A stretch of 64,000 bases of DNA from Symsagittifera roscoffensis (GCF_963678635.1 NC_087070.1:37892600-37956599), one strand, 5' to 3'; shown: positions 53,001 through 63,963, counted from the first letter of the stretch. Numbers and translations: made by a program. The notes: a model not told the origin generated them from the sequence alone.

Positions 53001-56000
53001 AAGGTCGAAATTTTTCTGAAGAAAAAAAAACCACCCCGAGCACAAATATTCCGGAACAAAAAAACGAAAAGTATTAGAGGGAGTTGGAAAGAGCTTTTCA
53101 TACCACGAACTAGGTTTTACAAATTCGATAGCGAAAGTTAGGTTCAATGTGTCAATTTTCGATTTTTGACAAATAGACAAGCGTCAAGAAACAAATGTCT
53201 ATGATTCCAACGGAACTAGTGTGCGATATTTTAGCCGGGTCATTTCCAGATCCTTCCTTAACATTCATATGACATAAGTTATAACTTCTGCCAAGTGCAA
53301 CATTGAAGAAAAACTAGATTGCTGAATGAAAAGGGATGGGAATATTGCGAAATGTTGTCTGAAGAAGCAGTAAAAGCAATTCGTATGGTCATATTTTTAT
53401 TAACCACCCACAAATTTTGTTGGATTATAGGAAACGTTAAATGTCTGAGAAAAAGCATATTAGCAATCGAATATGTTCGAATCTTTGATGAATTTTCTGA
53501 AAACAGTCTTTTTTTCAAATTTTTTTTTGAACTTTGGGACAGGTATTGACTTGATGCTGCATTCAAGTGTGACTTTTTAAACTGGCAGCAATGCCGTTTT
53601 TGTTTTGAGAGCTTGGCAACTGAGTTTTCATGCAAGTTTGGTTTTATTTCTTATACAGATTATTAGTTTTGCTTTGCTAACCCCGATTGCGTTATGATAA
53701 TTTGACAAATCGCACTAACTTCAGAGAAATTGTTTAGCTATTTAGCCTCTTTAATGACTGCTTCTCCAAGCTTTCTCGGCTTTTTTGGCAACAAAATGAA
53801 GTTGTTGCGTGAAGCTGGATCTTCTACTTTGTCAAACTAAGCTAAGCCTCAGTCTGGCGTTGAACATTCTCACGTCTGGTTTTTGCCAGTGCTGTTTTTC
53901 TGCAAAGCTTTCTTTATGCCATCAGAGCAAAATTTGAACGCTGACGAAACTTGTTTCTTCAGAATAACGAACTCACTTAGTGTCGTTATTCTACTGTTTT
54001 TACTTGATCTACTCTGTCTTTGTCTAGAAGCCTTCAACATTTTTTGAGCTGAACATGCGTAGTTAATTTTCAAAATGACAGATTGATTAAGCATCAGTTG
54101 GGGAAGTCTTAGACAAGGTTTTGAGTTCATTGTTATTCTCTAAAAACTTTTTGAGTTTGTCTAAAATTATCTGTTTTCAGTTAATTTTTATCCATTTTTA
54201 ATGAGATTTAATTGCTATCAAGTTCAAGTTTTGTAAAAAAAATAATTTCGTTTTTAAATTGGTTGATGTGCTCAATTCGAAAACAACTCAATAATTTTAT
54301 TACTATCAAAATTAATTGATAGCTTTTTAAGCTTAAAGATTTAGTACGCTAGTGATCTGACTGACTTGTTCAAATCTAACGTCTATAAAACTCGGGGGTC
54401 TTCTGTCGTTGTAGGCCAGCAGTTGCTGCTATTAGTTTTTTAAGTTAACTTTCGAAAATGTATTTTAACAATTCCGTGAAAGAAGTCTGTTGTTCCGATC
54501 ATTCAAAATGAGAGAAATTTTGTATTCTTGTGTGTTTTAGTTATTGCTCCGACTGTTTGAAAAATGAGTGTTTTGTTTTTCCTTTTTTCTTACCTTTTTG
54601 TTATCCACGCAAAATCAATAAACACAAATAATTATTGGAATTGTTCGATCAATATACCAAATCGACTCTTGTTCACTCGTGATTCATTTATTTGAACAAA
54701 ATTTGAAAAAATCTGAGAAATATTTTTGGTTTCTTTGAGTTTATCTGTTTTTTGTTTGTTTTTGAGTTTATCTGTTTTTTGTTTGTTTTTCTAGTCGTTT
54801 TTCTACAGAAATGGTTGTCCCGCTTACCCAGACTGTTGTATCAGTCAAATACACTTAGATTTTTTTCTTCCGTCTTATATTTTCATCACAACACGCTGAG
54901 AAGACTATAATAAATTGGAGAAGAGAAAAAAATTATTTTACGTTTTTTGCACAGCAACCAGCAATACTTGTTATTTAATACGTTTTTTCTTTTTTTTTGT
55001 TTTCACACAAAAATAGGGACAAAAACCAATCATGGGGTTTACTTGACAGATATGTCAATTTAAAGCCTTTTTAGTCGTAATAGGAACGAAAAAAAAAATT
55101 GGAAAAATTTTTCTCATCGTCGAAAAACACTTGTCAGAAAGATTGATTTTGGTCCTATTTCTAGCGAATAAGGTGGGTGAGAATGATTCAAGTAATATAT
55201 CGAATTAAAGCCCTCAATTTCGAGTCAAGAGATATTAAAAACAGTGTCGAAAAGACCATTTTTTTGTTATGGTTTTTTTGTTTAAGCTCAGCGTGTAAAA
55301 CAATTGAGCAGGATTTTTTAGAAGAATGACTCAGAAACACTTTGAACAAATGTTTTACGTCAGTAAAATTTTCGTCTGAAGTTTTTAGCGCCATTTTGAA
55401 ACAAAAAAACTTCGAATAATCAAAACAGGTTTTCGAATTTTGTTGCCCGGTTAGCCTATTTTTTTGTGCCTGTCGAATAGGTTGATTTTTTAGTTCTTCA
55501 AGTTTTTGTCAATTCATTTCATCACAACACGGACAAAAAAAACATAAACTTGGAAAACAAAAGGGGAGAACAACCTCCTGCAATTTTTTGATAAAATGGT
55601 TGAACAAATTGTCTGACTTTCACAGCAGCCCAAAATCCCCGTTTTTGCCGCAAACACTTATTGATTAGCTTGCGTCATTTCTAAAATTTTTAAATAAGCA
55701 CTCTGAAAAATCTTTGAAGTCAGAAACTAAAAAGTCAGAAACTACTATGGTAATAGAAGTTATGAAACTAATCTTTCATCAATGCACCTAATCAAAAAAT
55801 CATCAGATTTTCATAGTTTATTGAACAGTAAAATTTAGTGTGAATAAAACTGAAGAGTCAGAAGGCTGTTGATCATGCCAATCAGATCGATAAAATTGGA
55901 ACTTGCACAGAATCAGCCGTAGTTGACAAAAACAAATCAAGATTAATCTGGTCTTAAGCTACGGGTCTATTAGGTACTTAGACTTAACTGGGCGTTTGTT

Positions 56001-59000
56001 CCCATGGCTTTGCAAATGAAAAACTTTTTCGAAACAAAATTTTCGTTATAAGTGTTCTGCGAGCAAAACTCTTTGTTTGTGAAAATTACCTGCCATGGGT
56101 TCCCTGTTACATGTGTACAAAAATTACAAATTTAACTTATAAGGATCTCAATGCTGTGTCCATCAGCATCATGAACTTCAAAAAAATTTGTTTAAAAAAA
56201 TAACCATCAATAATCAAATCTCTATGATTTCAATTTTGCTATCTACCGCCTCGACCGCCGCCGCTTCGGGGTTTCAACGCGAGCCTGCAATTTCCTGATG
56301 GAGGCTTTGGAGTCGATTACGGTTACATACCTCAAAAGCCTGCAACTAGAATCCAATAGGACTGGCGTCAAACCGTCTGGTCGCTTACCATCTATCCTGT
56401 GAAGATGTCGTGGCTCTAAAACAGAAAGAATGTGAGGGAGGCGGAACTTTGATTTATAATGGCTATCAAATTTGAATGCGTAGAAAACATCCCGGCAAAT
56501 TTTTGGTCAAAATAGGCCATGTCATCCATCTTCGGTTGGCTGTTTTCTGCTAATGCATCTACTTTTCACGAATTGTCAAATCTAGACAGAGCCTAATAGC
56601 GATGCTAAGTTGCTGATTCTCAGCTTTTATTTTAGATTTTTACACAGGACGAAATTCAACCACTTTAATCCGAACTTACCCTTATCTTTTAAGTGTTGAA
56701 ATCGAACATCGGCAGGTTCTACTTTAAAAGTCATTTGAAACATTTCTTTTTCAAATTGAGCTGAATTCAAATTTATTGAACTTCGTTTCCCAGAGCTATA
56801 TTATTTTTGCTGAACCAAACCAAAGTCTAAACCATCATTATATGTTCCATCTTCGTGCTCCAAACGGAAATTTTGGCTTAAGTTAGTTTTCGCTCCTACT
56901 GCTGAAGCTAAAGAAGCGGGTAAAGCTTGTAGGTGAGCGGAAGAAACACCTATGCCACTTTAACTGCTGGAAGAAGAACTGCTTGTAAAAAGTGGCTGTT
57001 GTTCGTTTTTAATTTTATTTATTATAACGAGATTTTTAATAACGTTTCCAAAAAACCACCTTTGATTTAATTTATAAGGAATGCGCTACGAATTTCCGTT
57101 TATGCCCTCTTCATTGACAGATTCACTTCAGCGCCAAGGTGTTCTGTCTCCCTAAAAGTATTGGAGTCAGGAAGATAACTTAGTTCAATTTTAATGCAAA
57201 TACTATTTTCACAGGTCGCAATTTTTCCAAAGAAGAAGACGACAGATTTCAATTTAATTCATTGCATGGAGATAATTTTTAGACGTTGCGATTTTAAGAT
57301 GTAAACGTTTAAAAACCACAGCAGCATATGAGTCTGTAATAAATGAAATGCTAAAAATAGCAAGAAATTGCAAACTATAGGTCAAACTGACTGAAAAACA
57401 ATTTTAAAACCTTTTTTCAAATTACTAATTCATAATAATTCGCTTAACTGTGACATGTTTGTAAAATTGCGGTAACTCTGAAAAAAGAGTAAACACCTGA
57501 GGAAAAAGAAAACTCGAACTTTTCTAAATTTATTTATGCTATAAATTGATGAATATTAATACTCTGGATTTTTTTCAAGCTGTATACTTAAGACGTTAAT
57601 TCAATCTTCTCAGTTCAGAGAGAAAAACAACAACTCTTATCTTGGCGAAAGATAGAATAAGGAAAGAGAAAATTCCAAACGTTTCTAAACTTTTCTATGC
57701 TATACATTGATGAATACTAATACTGTGAAATTATTTTTCAAGCTGTCTACTTAAGACGTTAATTCAATCTTTTCAGTCCAAAGAGAAAAACAAGATATCT
57801 TCCCACAGCGAAAGATAGAATAAGTCTATCGTTCAACTTCAACTCATTCAGGCTGCAGACTGCGCACGCCATTGAGAGTAGTCCCAGAGTAACAAGAGCA
57901 GAAAAAGCTGAGTGCAATTGAATGAAAGGCAATAAATTTGAAAGTGTAACTAAAACTCCAATAATTGAGAAAATGCAACACTTTAAACTTAAAAATTTTA
58001 GATTAAAAATGAATTGTATAATTTTTAAAAATTATTTCGCCGCTAATTAAGCCGCAGATTGTGTGCAAATAGAAGGTTAATCTTCGTAAAGAATGGAGAT
58101 AAGCCAGCCAAACCTCAGCGGGCTTCTAAGCAGCTACCTCACTGGACAATATTTTGATTTTAATGTTACCCCGTGCTTTGCAAGTTGAGCTTAAATATTA
58201 ATGTCACAGTTTTGATCGCAATACCTTCTAGTACACAAAAATTTGGAAAAAGGATACAAATACCGGCTTATCTCAATTGCGGCGCAAAATATTCATCCAA
58301 AACTGTGACCTTATTATTTAAGCTCTACTTGCAAAAAATGATTAAGAATGAAGTTAATAGCTGAGATTAGCGAGAAACAAGTATAACGTTAATATGGGTT
58401 ATTGTATAGACTATTTTGGGATCGCGGTCGATACAAGTCCTCGTCTCATCAGTCTTTTCGAGCTAAAATGTTGATGAAAATAGGTTAAATCTCATTAAGA
58501 ATTTGTTTCAGGATGATTGGAAGGCAGCTGTTGTTTTGGTCATTGCTGGTAGGCCCGAAGATAGGAAGAATGCTGCCATTCTACAGGAAGCAGTTGCCAC
58601 AGGCAGTCGAAGATTGTTTTCGTCAATTGAACTTGCTGAAATGTACAAAGTTGTAAGTATGAATATGAAAACTTCATTTTATTGCACTATGGTTTGTAAA
58701 GTTAGGCCTGTATAAGTCACTAATACTCCCAGTGTTATTATACGGACTCTCATGTACACATATATCGAGGGGGGATCAATTGCAGTTGGAGCGATTTCAA
58801 AAGAAAGCAATCCGGTGGATCACTGGAAATAAAACGGGAGTGTACATCAACGAACTACGCTTGCTAAACATTTTACCCCTGCCCATGTTCATCCAGCTAA
58901 ATAACATCTTACTTCTTGCCAGTCTTGATTCTAATGAACGAAATGAAATAGTGTTAAACAGGCGAACCACACGGGCTAGAAATATAGAAATTTTTGAGAT

Positions 59001-62000
59001 GCGAAAAGTGAGAACGGAAAAAGCGAGAAACGAATTTGTTTTCAGAACCAGTAGGATTGTAAATCGATTAGAACCATATATTCATTTTGATAAACGAATC
59101 GGCCTCAAGACGAGAATTTTAAACACGATGTGGAAATTTGTAAACGAGAGATTTTCAGAAATGACAACGTGCACGTGGCAATTATTCTGTGATTGTATCA
59201 CGTGCAGAAACAAGTGGACATTGTTTTAGAGAAGACGCCGGGACCAAGACTCCCAACAGCAGTGCTGTGAATCCCCAACAACAACAACAACAACAATAAT
59301 CCTTCTATTTCTATGAATTTTTAAAGATTTGAAATTACTGAAAGTTTTAATGATAAACAGTTGAATCATACAGGTCAGTAGACATTCAAGTTTCCCTCCT
59401 ACAATTAACGAATGGTTTAAACTATGAAAAAACATCAGATTATATAATCTTTTTTATGATTTTTTTCTGCTTAGTTGCCACGACTCGGAATTTGTCTAAG
59501 ATTTAAGCTTTTGTTATTATAATTGACAACCTTTTCAAGTAATTTTTGTGCAACTAATTGCGCTCCAAGAAATTTTGCTGATTTTTTTTGATATTTGTTT
59601 TCTTTTTTGATTTTTTTTATTGTTCCGACCATTGAAAAAGGGGAAGAAATTTGTATTCCGGTATGTTTCAGTTTTTTGTCTTCTTTTTCAACTTTTGTTT
59701 TTCACGCAAATTTAGGTACCACAAATAATCATTATACATGTTCGAGTCATATATCATACTAAAGCCCTTTCAGTTGTAATTCAAACATTAAAAAAAATTT
59801 TCTTTGTCGAGAAAGACGGATTTGAAATTTTGATTGTTTAGCCTAATTTCGAGCGAGTAAAGACAGCGAGCAGGCTTTTTTATGCTTTTTTTAAGCCGCG
59901 AAAACTTCACTTTAGTTATTTTTTAGACTTTAAAGTGAAATATTGGGAATCTTTTTTCAATTTTTTTCGATTACTTTAACGATTTTTTGTTTGTTTTTCT
60001 AGTCAATTTTCAAGAAAAACTATTATCAAATTGGCCTATTTTTCTATAACTGTCAAATATGTCTAGATTGTTGTTATTCGTTCAGATCCTTTATATCGCC
60101 ACGCAGAAAAAAAAAACGATTATAATTTAAAAACTTTTTTTGTTAAGGCCATTGTCGGAACATTCTATGCTATTTGCCCAGTAACCGGCTATCCGTGTTT
60201 TTTGATTTAGAATTTTTTTTGAAATTTTTTATGTTTTCGTTCCATTGTTCTTTCCAGACTAAAGCAATAAATAGCGCCTTCACTATAAAATTTTCGAAAT
60301 TTTGATTTTTTTCTGATTGCAATCACTCCTTTGCAATTATTTTGCCAATACTACAGTAAAAGTTGTTCCGATTTTCCTTTTTATTCACAAATGTTTCAAA
60401 CGCCTGGTTAGAGTTTTTCAAGTGAGGTTTTATGAAAGATAAGGGTTAAAAAATGGCTAGATTTTACCTACTTATGTAATATTTCGAGTTTTACTAGCAA
60501 AAAACTGAAGTATGTCGCTGTTTGTTCAGTAAAATTTTACCACTGTAATTTGGTTTCTGGCACATATTTTTGCATCGCAAGTGTTGTGAATGTCAGATTC
60601 ACCTCTGTGTAAACCTCTCTGCCCTATCTGCTCACCGACAAGAATGAAATCAAGGTTGTCTGCTTGCTGAAATCATACCCGATAATAACATTATTCGTAA
60701 ACATATATGCTGCTCTGTGTTATAGGCTAATGAGCTGGGAAACCCAAAACAGAAGAAAGAAAAGAATACGCCTCCATTTTTTGAAGTGAATGAATTAGTG
60801 AAGCAGTACCTGGACAACAATGAACCCATACCTGTTCAAGTTATGGCCAGGCTGATAAAATGGCATTTGCTCTCAATCAAGTCAGCAGATTTGAAAAGGA
60901 AGGAAGACGAGAAAAAGGTAAAATGCTCTTGAATATGATGCTAATGACTATTTGTCAGTTTCAGAAGGAGGTTGCAATTCAAACCTTGTTTTCAGTTTTC
61001 GGCAGCTAATGATCATAATTAGCAATAAATTATCTTCTGAATTTGTTATTGGTTGTGTTGTCTTTTTTGGTTAAATATTACATGATTTTTAACAATGTTT
61101 TCTTATAAAAGTTATAATGAGGTTCTATAGCTTTAAAATTTTAAACCCTTGATTTCTCTTATTAGCAAGCAAAGATGGGCCAAATGGAGACCAAAACGTC
61201 AAACACATTGGCGAGATTAAAAAATAAAATGGAAAAATTACCGAAGTCTGAATCTGAGCATTCTTTAAAAAGTGCGAGCCACCATTCGAGCGTTGCCAAT
61301 CTTTCAGACGATGAAAAGGGTAACTGTTCTTCTGCTGTAGTTTCTGATGCAGAAGAACTACCTCTAGACAATGAAGTTAAGTTTGAAGAATTTGTTCCGG
61401 CAACGGTGATTACTGATTTCGTTGACAACATGATGGAAACAGAGCGGAAGCGGAATAAAAGGGCGCTGAATTTACCGGATAACGCCGAGGTTGATTATTA
61501 CTAGCGCACGATTAGCTATTTAAAACTAATGATATCGAACTTAAAGACTGTTTAGAACATTGCTTATTGATTTCTTGCATGAGATACTGTTAGTTTTTTC
61601 CTAAATGTTGTAGATTTCGAATTTTTTATACCAAATTTTTGAACTATGATGAGACGTATTTTAGAATGCAGACAAAAGCAAAGGGGGGCCGAAAGCAGCA
61701 GCGGGAGGCAAGAAAGGCGACCGACAAAAATCGGCTGCAAAAGGCGGTGGTGCTGCTGCCAAAGGAGACAAAGCGAAAGGAGCAGCAGACGTGCCCCCTG
61801 CTCCTCGAAAAGACACAAAGCTCAGAAAGAGGGGGGAGGATGACGATGATTCCAAATACATAGGTATGACTCAGTTCTTGAATTGTTTCTTCAGGAAAAA
61901 ATTTGCATTACTGGTTCCATTGCTCCGAAATATACGAGGAAACATATTTAAACTGTTTAAGTGTTTGTCAATTGACCTTTCAATGCTGAAATTTGGTTGG

Positions 62001-62322
62001 TTCTTAAGGATTTTTGTTCAATTGTTGAGTATTGCAATAGTGTGGAGTTGAATTTTTTATTTTATTCTATATTAATTTTCGGATTTTTCAGACGATGAAC
62101 CCGATGACGGCCCCCAACATTACGTCACAATTTTTGGCCAATCAGATGCTTTGCTGGTGCAGGCACTCAGTGACGTTGGAGTATACGTGGATACTGTTTT
62201 GGGTCTGAAGACGGACTCTTACGAGGGGTATGATCTGAAATTGAATGAGGGGCAAGGACCACCAAAGCCAGAGGAAAAGTTCGAAGAGCAGCTTACCAAA
62301 GCCCAACTAGCCCTAATTGCCA
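46965..62322 (+). CDS. SPAG17: SPAG17 (PF6 homologue), N-terminal five coding exons
   Basis: Exons 46965-47084, 58512-58652, 60726-60917, 61665-61863 and 62092-62322, all GT-AG, phases consistent; the gene continues beyond the window. The 241 complete codons match the N-terminus of SPAG17: MPPK start, WEAGLIAAPFN, DWKAAVVLVIAG, a Lys/Ala/Gly-rich linker, KLRKRGEDDDD and DDEPDDGPQHYV. SPAG17 is a very large protein of the C1a projection of the central-pair apparatus (PF6 in Chlamydomonas), needed for ciliary and sperm motility. It is head to head with CFAP91, whose product sits at the radial spokes that contact the central pair. Confidence 0.92.
47193..47395. mobile_element. Fragment of hAT-like MITE
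   Basis: Shares TCCAAAAAGTGCCCCAAAACG and GACCTGCGGC-type sequence with the copy at 31.7 kb, ending near TAGCCGCCTCTG. Terminal sequence is eroded. Confidence 0.4.
47396..48043. other. SPAG17 intron 1, no gene recognised
   Basis: AT-rich with a G run at 47579-47592; no coding or repeat signal that I can support. Confidence 0.5.
48044..48162. mobile_element. Short Merlin-type MITE
   Basis: 119 bp between GGCTCTTTTCCAGTCCCCCC and GTGAAACTGGAAAAGAGCC. Shorter than the usual 215 bp, so probably an internal deletion derivative. Confidence 0.65.
48170..48299. mobile_element. Short Merlin-type MITE, adjacent copy
   Basis: 130 bp from GGCTCTTTTCCAGTTCCCC to GAAACTGGAAAAGAGCC. Flanks CAAATCTG and CGAATTTG agree at 6 of 8 bases. 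Confidence 0.65.
48604..48690. mobile_element. One end of a Merlin-type MITE
   Basis: GGCTCTTTTCCACTTTTCAC followed by typical MITE core; the right end is missing before the family C repeat and Tc1 element. Confidence 0.45.
48722..50013 (+). mobile_element. Tc1-type DD34E transposon
   Basis: Inverted ends of about 40 bp (left TAAAATTTCGTACCATATTA, right TTCGTACCATCTTAATACATG when reversed) flanked by TA (48720-48721 and 50014-50015). About 1.29 kb, the usual Tc1 size. It lies in the middle of a family C repeat; the intact copy at 52572 shows the empty site. Confidence 0.9.
48925..49895 (+). pseudogene. Tc1 transposase, frameshifted
   Basis: N-terminal helix-turn-helix (REIIELAKEKHANDFSYRPI and the following RTVHRAL region) from ATG 48925. 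A stop after about 49338 and a frame change precede the catalytic domain: VVFTDRKN with the first Asp, LQQDNCSIHVSKKV with the second, and SPDLNLTENVW with the Glu. The spacing between the second Asp and Glu is 34 residues, ignoring the small frame shift near 49640, typical of Tc1. Inactive. Confidence 0.85.
50014..50560 (+). repeat. Family C hairpin repeat, copy split by Tc1
   Basis: Begins ATCAGGGCGAAGCCTTG and continues through CCCCACACGCCATATAAAG and GACGGATTAAATCTCCGC. The start of the repeat (TACTGCTCG) is left of the Tc1 element at 48711-48719. Similar over about 480 bp to 52570-53050. Confidence 0.7.
50561..51088. other. SPAG17 intron 1, no gene recognised
   Basis: AT-rich; an isolated MITE-like AAAAGAGCCC end at 50946-50956. 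No coding signal. Confidence 0.45.
51089..51304. mobile_element. Merlin-type MITE
   Basis: 216 bp from GGCTCTTTTCCAGTTTCCC to GGGGGACTGGAAAAGAGCT. Flanks TTAGTTTG (51081-51088) and TTAATTTG (51305-51312) match at 7 of 8 bases. Closest in sequence to 5330 and 5787. Confidence 0.82.
51305..52564. other. SPAG17 intron 1, no gene recognised
   Basis: AT-rich, stop-dense in all frames; a GGTGGACAGGAGCC at about 51380 looks like another worn MITE end. Nothing else supported. Confidence 0.45.
52565..53060 (+). repeat. Family C hairpin repeat, uninterrupted copy
   Basis: GACTGCTCGTATCAGGGC then GAAGCCCTGAATATCCC at the start; CCCCACACGCCATATAAAC, GACGGGTTGAACCTCCGC and CGAGCACAAATATTCCG follow in the same order as in 50014-50560. 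The hairpin stem is CAGGGC/GCCCTG. Confidence 0.7.
53061..56242. other. SPAG17 intron 1, no gene recognised
   Basis: About 3.2 kb of T-rich, stop-dense DNA. A direct duplication of a 27-28 bp unit (TTTATCTGTTTTTTGTTTGTT) lies at 54740-54795. Short frames such as 53319-53549 and 53870-54130 show no motif. Confidence 0.5.
56243..56427 (-). pseudogene. Retrotransposon-associated fragment
   Basis: A GC-rich island in the intron reads, on the minus strand, EPRHLHRIDGKRPDGLTPVL then an eroded basic end RRRSRR and a stop. DGKRPDG is typical of an uncharacterised C-terminal region found beside reverse transcriptases in many invertebrates. Family placement from memory, so tentative. Confidence 0.4.
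56428..57499. other. SPAG17 intron 1, no gene recognised
   Basis: AT-rich with no coding frame above background. Confidence 0.5.
57500..57823 (+). repeat. Tandem duplication, two ~160-bp units
   Basis: Units 57500-57660 and 57661-57823 share CTTAAGACGTTAATTCAATC, TTGATGAATA and end GCGAAAGATAGAATAA. They differ at many positions, so the duplication is not recent. Confidence 0.8.
57824..58511. other. SPAG17 intron 1, 3' end
   Basis: AT-rich and leading to the exon 2 acceptor. The short frame 58173-58364 has no recognisable motif. Confidence 0.5.
58512..58652 (+). CDS. SPAG17: SPAG17 exon 2
   Basis: Acceptor TTGTTTCAG, 47 codons: DDWKAAVVLVIAGRPEDR to SSIELAEMYKV, donor GTAAGT. Intron 1 is 11.4 kb. 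Confidence 0.92.
58696..59299 (+). mobile_element. 5'-truncated LINE 3' end with CAA tail
   Basis: An intact 166-codon frame to TAG 59229 gives LYKSLILPVLLYGLS, LERFQKKAIRWITGNKTG and NILPLPMFIQLNNILLL, the region after the catalytic palm in Jockey/CR1/L2-like reverse transcriptases. A short 3' UTR ends in CAACAACAACAACAACAAT (59276-59299), a microsatellite tail. It starts 44 bp after SPAG17 exon 2. Same orientation as the gene. Confidence 0.75.
59460..60620 (+). repeat. Dispersed T-rich non-coding element, copy 1
   Basis: Begins near GCTTAGTTGCCACGACTC and ends near ATCGCAAGTGTTGTGAAT..CACCTCTGTG. The second copy at 62649-63315 has the same start phrase and the same end phrase. No coding capacity. 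The terminal hairpin is reminiscent of Helitron 3' ends, but no CTRR terminus is clear. Confidence 0.5.
60726..60917 (+). CDS. SPAG17: SPAG17 exon 3
   Basis: Sixty-four codons with PPFFEVNELVKQYLDNNEP and ARLIKWHLLSIKSADLK. Acceptor GTTATAG, donor GTAAAA; phase 0 at both ends. Confidence 0.92.
61166..61504 (+). CDS. Unexplained exon-like ORF in SPAG17 intron 3
   Basis: A good acceptor (TTTCTCTTATTAG) opens 112 codons ending TAG at 61502-61504. The frame matches a phase-0 junction from SPAG17 exon 3. The product is acidic and charged (SHHSSVANLSDDEKG, EELPLDNEVKFEEFV, ending NAEVDYY), not low complexity, and resembles nothing in the SPAG17 family I know. It may be an alternative last exon or a retroposed scrap. 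No AATAAA follows before exon 4. Confidence 0.4.
   Translation, partial: QAKMGQMETKTSNTLARLKNKMEKLPKSESEHSLKSASHHSSVANLSDDEKGNCSSAVVSDAEELPLDNEVKFEEFVPATVITDFVDNMMETERKRNKRALNLPDNAEVDYY
61665..61863 (+). CDS. SPAG17: SPAG17 exon 4, basic linker
   Basis: Acceptor TATTTTAG. Encodes ADKSKGGPKAAAGGKKGD, a Lys/Ala/Gly linker, and KLRKRGEDDDDSKYI. Ends in phase 1 at donor GTATGA. The linker is low complexity but the end is well conserved. Confidence 0.9.
62092..62322 (+). CDS. SPAG17: SPAG17 exon 5
   Basis: DEPDDGPQHYVTIFGQSDAL and DVGVYVDTVLGLKTDSYEG, conserved. Donor GTGAGT in phase 1. No further exon was recognised before 64000. Confidence 0.9.
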
Positions 62323-62648
62323 GTGAGTTGAATTAGACATTTCTGCTTTCCAGTATTCTCCCCAATGAGGAGTCCCAATTAAATAAACTAATTTAGTTAA
62401 TCACATTTGCGATCAGCAAGGGTATTGCAATCGGGTACTAGACTTCTTCCCTTAAATAATTTTGTTCACAGGACTCATCTACCGTGGTTTATAATGAATT
62501 CGAAATTCTTAGCGTTCCCGGCACATTTAAGCCTGGATATAACGAATAAGCTTGGGATGACAAAGATCCTGAGCACGAAACTGATCAGGACCTGTGTTTT
62601 TCAAACGGGAAATATTCTGCTTCAAATAACATTTTCGGCCTATTCATT

Positions 62649-63315
62649 GTCTGCTTGTTTTTTGTCGGCTTAGTTGCCACATCTTAGACTCGTTTTTTTT
62701 TGTTGCACTCAATTTACATTGATTTTGCTGGTAGTGTTTTGATTTACTCCTGGAATTTGTAATTTTACTTTACCTTTTCCCGTATTTCCTTTCGTGTTTT
62801 TTTTTGTTTTGCTTAGAAACTTTATTCGGTCCAAATTTATACGGCCTTTTTTTATCAGTTTAGTGACTAATTTTGGGTCGTATCAAGGTCAACACAATTT
62901 TAATGCTCCCCTCCTCATTTTTTGTTGGTTTCAATTTTACCAACTCGGTTTGTTAAAATTTCAGTTTTTTTCGTTTTTTGTTCTCTTCGGCTTAATAGGT
63001 TTCGGTTTATTTTATGTTGGCTTAGTAGGCTCTTATTGTGTCGTTTGGTGAGCGAAAAAACTTTTTTGTGTGCATGGGTGTGTTCTATGGGTAAGAAATT
63101 AATTTATTTTAAAGTTTTTTTGAACTTAAAGAAAACTCGACTTGAAGAGTTTCTACTCAGGCAGTTTTGGCTTTGTAACCGCTTGGTTAGTTTTGTTCTG
63201 ATGTTGGTTTTTTCATTTTATTGTCTGGACATGTTTTTTCAGCAATTATCTTCAGTCATTTTGATAGATATAGTCGTATCGCAAGTGGTGCGAAGCCAGC
63301 TTCGCCTCTGTATTT
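62649..63315 (+). repeat. Dispersed T-rich non-coding element, copy 2
   Basis: Starts GTCTGCTTGTTTTTTGTCGG then CTTAGTTGCCACATCTTAG and ends TATCGCAAGTGGTGCGAAGC then CAGCTTCGCCTCTG. The stem GCGAAGC/GCTTCGC replaces GTGAAT/ATTCAC of copy 1. Confidence 0.55.
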
Positions 63316-63825
63316 AGTTTTTCATTTGAATTTCAATTTATTTAAACGTAAAAATTAGCCACTGAAAATAATTGAAAAAATTTTAGTTTAAAGCAAAAGT
63401 TTCGTCAGCTAATCAGCTATTATTTTCAGGATTTGTTTTTTTCAGTTTTTTTCAGAATTGTAGTTTTCTATTTTTAAAGTTTTAAAACTCATATACGGGC
63501 CTTGTAAAACTTTTTTTGCTTGTCGCTTTTTATATGATAGCTGCTAAAAAAATTAGAATTCGGAAAAATAGAATTTGGAAAAATAGCCTAAAGTCATACA
63601 AAAGGTTTTATTATTTTATGAATAACTTGAGTTTTTAACAAAATTTTTGATTTGTCATAGTTTTTTTTTTAATTTTTTTTATCAGAAATTTTGAATATAT
63701 TTGCGAGAGCAAGTGTCTTGTAATCGGGAGCAAGACTTTTTTTTATCGCAAACAATTTTTCTTACAAACTTGTAACAAATTGAACTTGTTTATTATTGAA
63801 CCTTAACGACTTTCACTCTCCTTAC
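63316..63825. other. SPAG17 intron 5, no gene recognised
   Basis: T-rich, no coding signal. Confidence 0.5.
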
Positions 63826-63900
63826 CACTTGGTCTAGAAGTAAAGCGGTTGCCTCTGCACCCTAAGGTCTGTCGTTAGGTCCTTGCGGGACCTTGTTTTT
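63826..63900 (+). repeat. tRNA-like (SINE-type) sequence
   Basis: CTTGGTCTAGAAGTAAAGCG resembles a tRNA A-box region, followed by GTTGCCTCTGCACCC and GGTCTGTCGTTAGGTCC where a B box would be. The B box is poor, so it is at best a degraded tRNA or SINE head. Confidence 0.3.
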
Positions 63901-63963
63901 CCAGTGTGCACGAATTTTATTTAAATTAATTCCGTGAAAAAATTGAATTGTTAGACTATTTTT

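Noticed and set aside
52896-54130. Several 70-120 codon frames in SPAG17 intron 1
   Set aside because: No motif, no codon bias, no splice context; expected by chance in this length of DNA.
61639-61861. Alternative frames over SPAG17 exon 4
   Set aside because: The conserved SPAG17 reading is in the third frame; the other open frames are shadows of its GC-rich linker.
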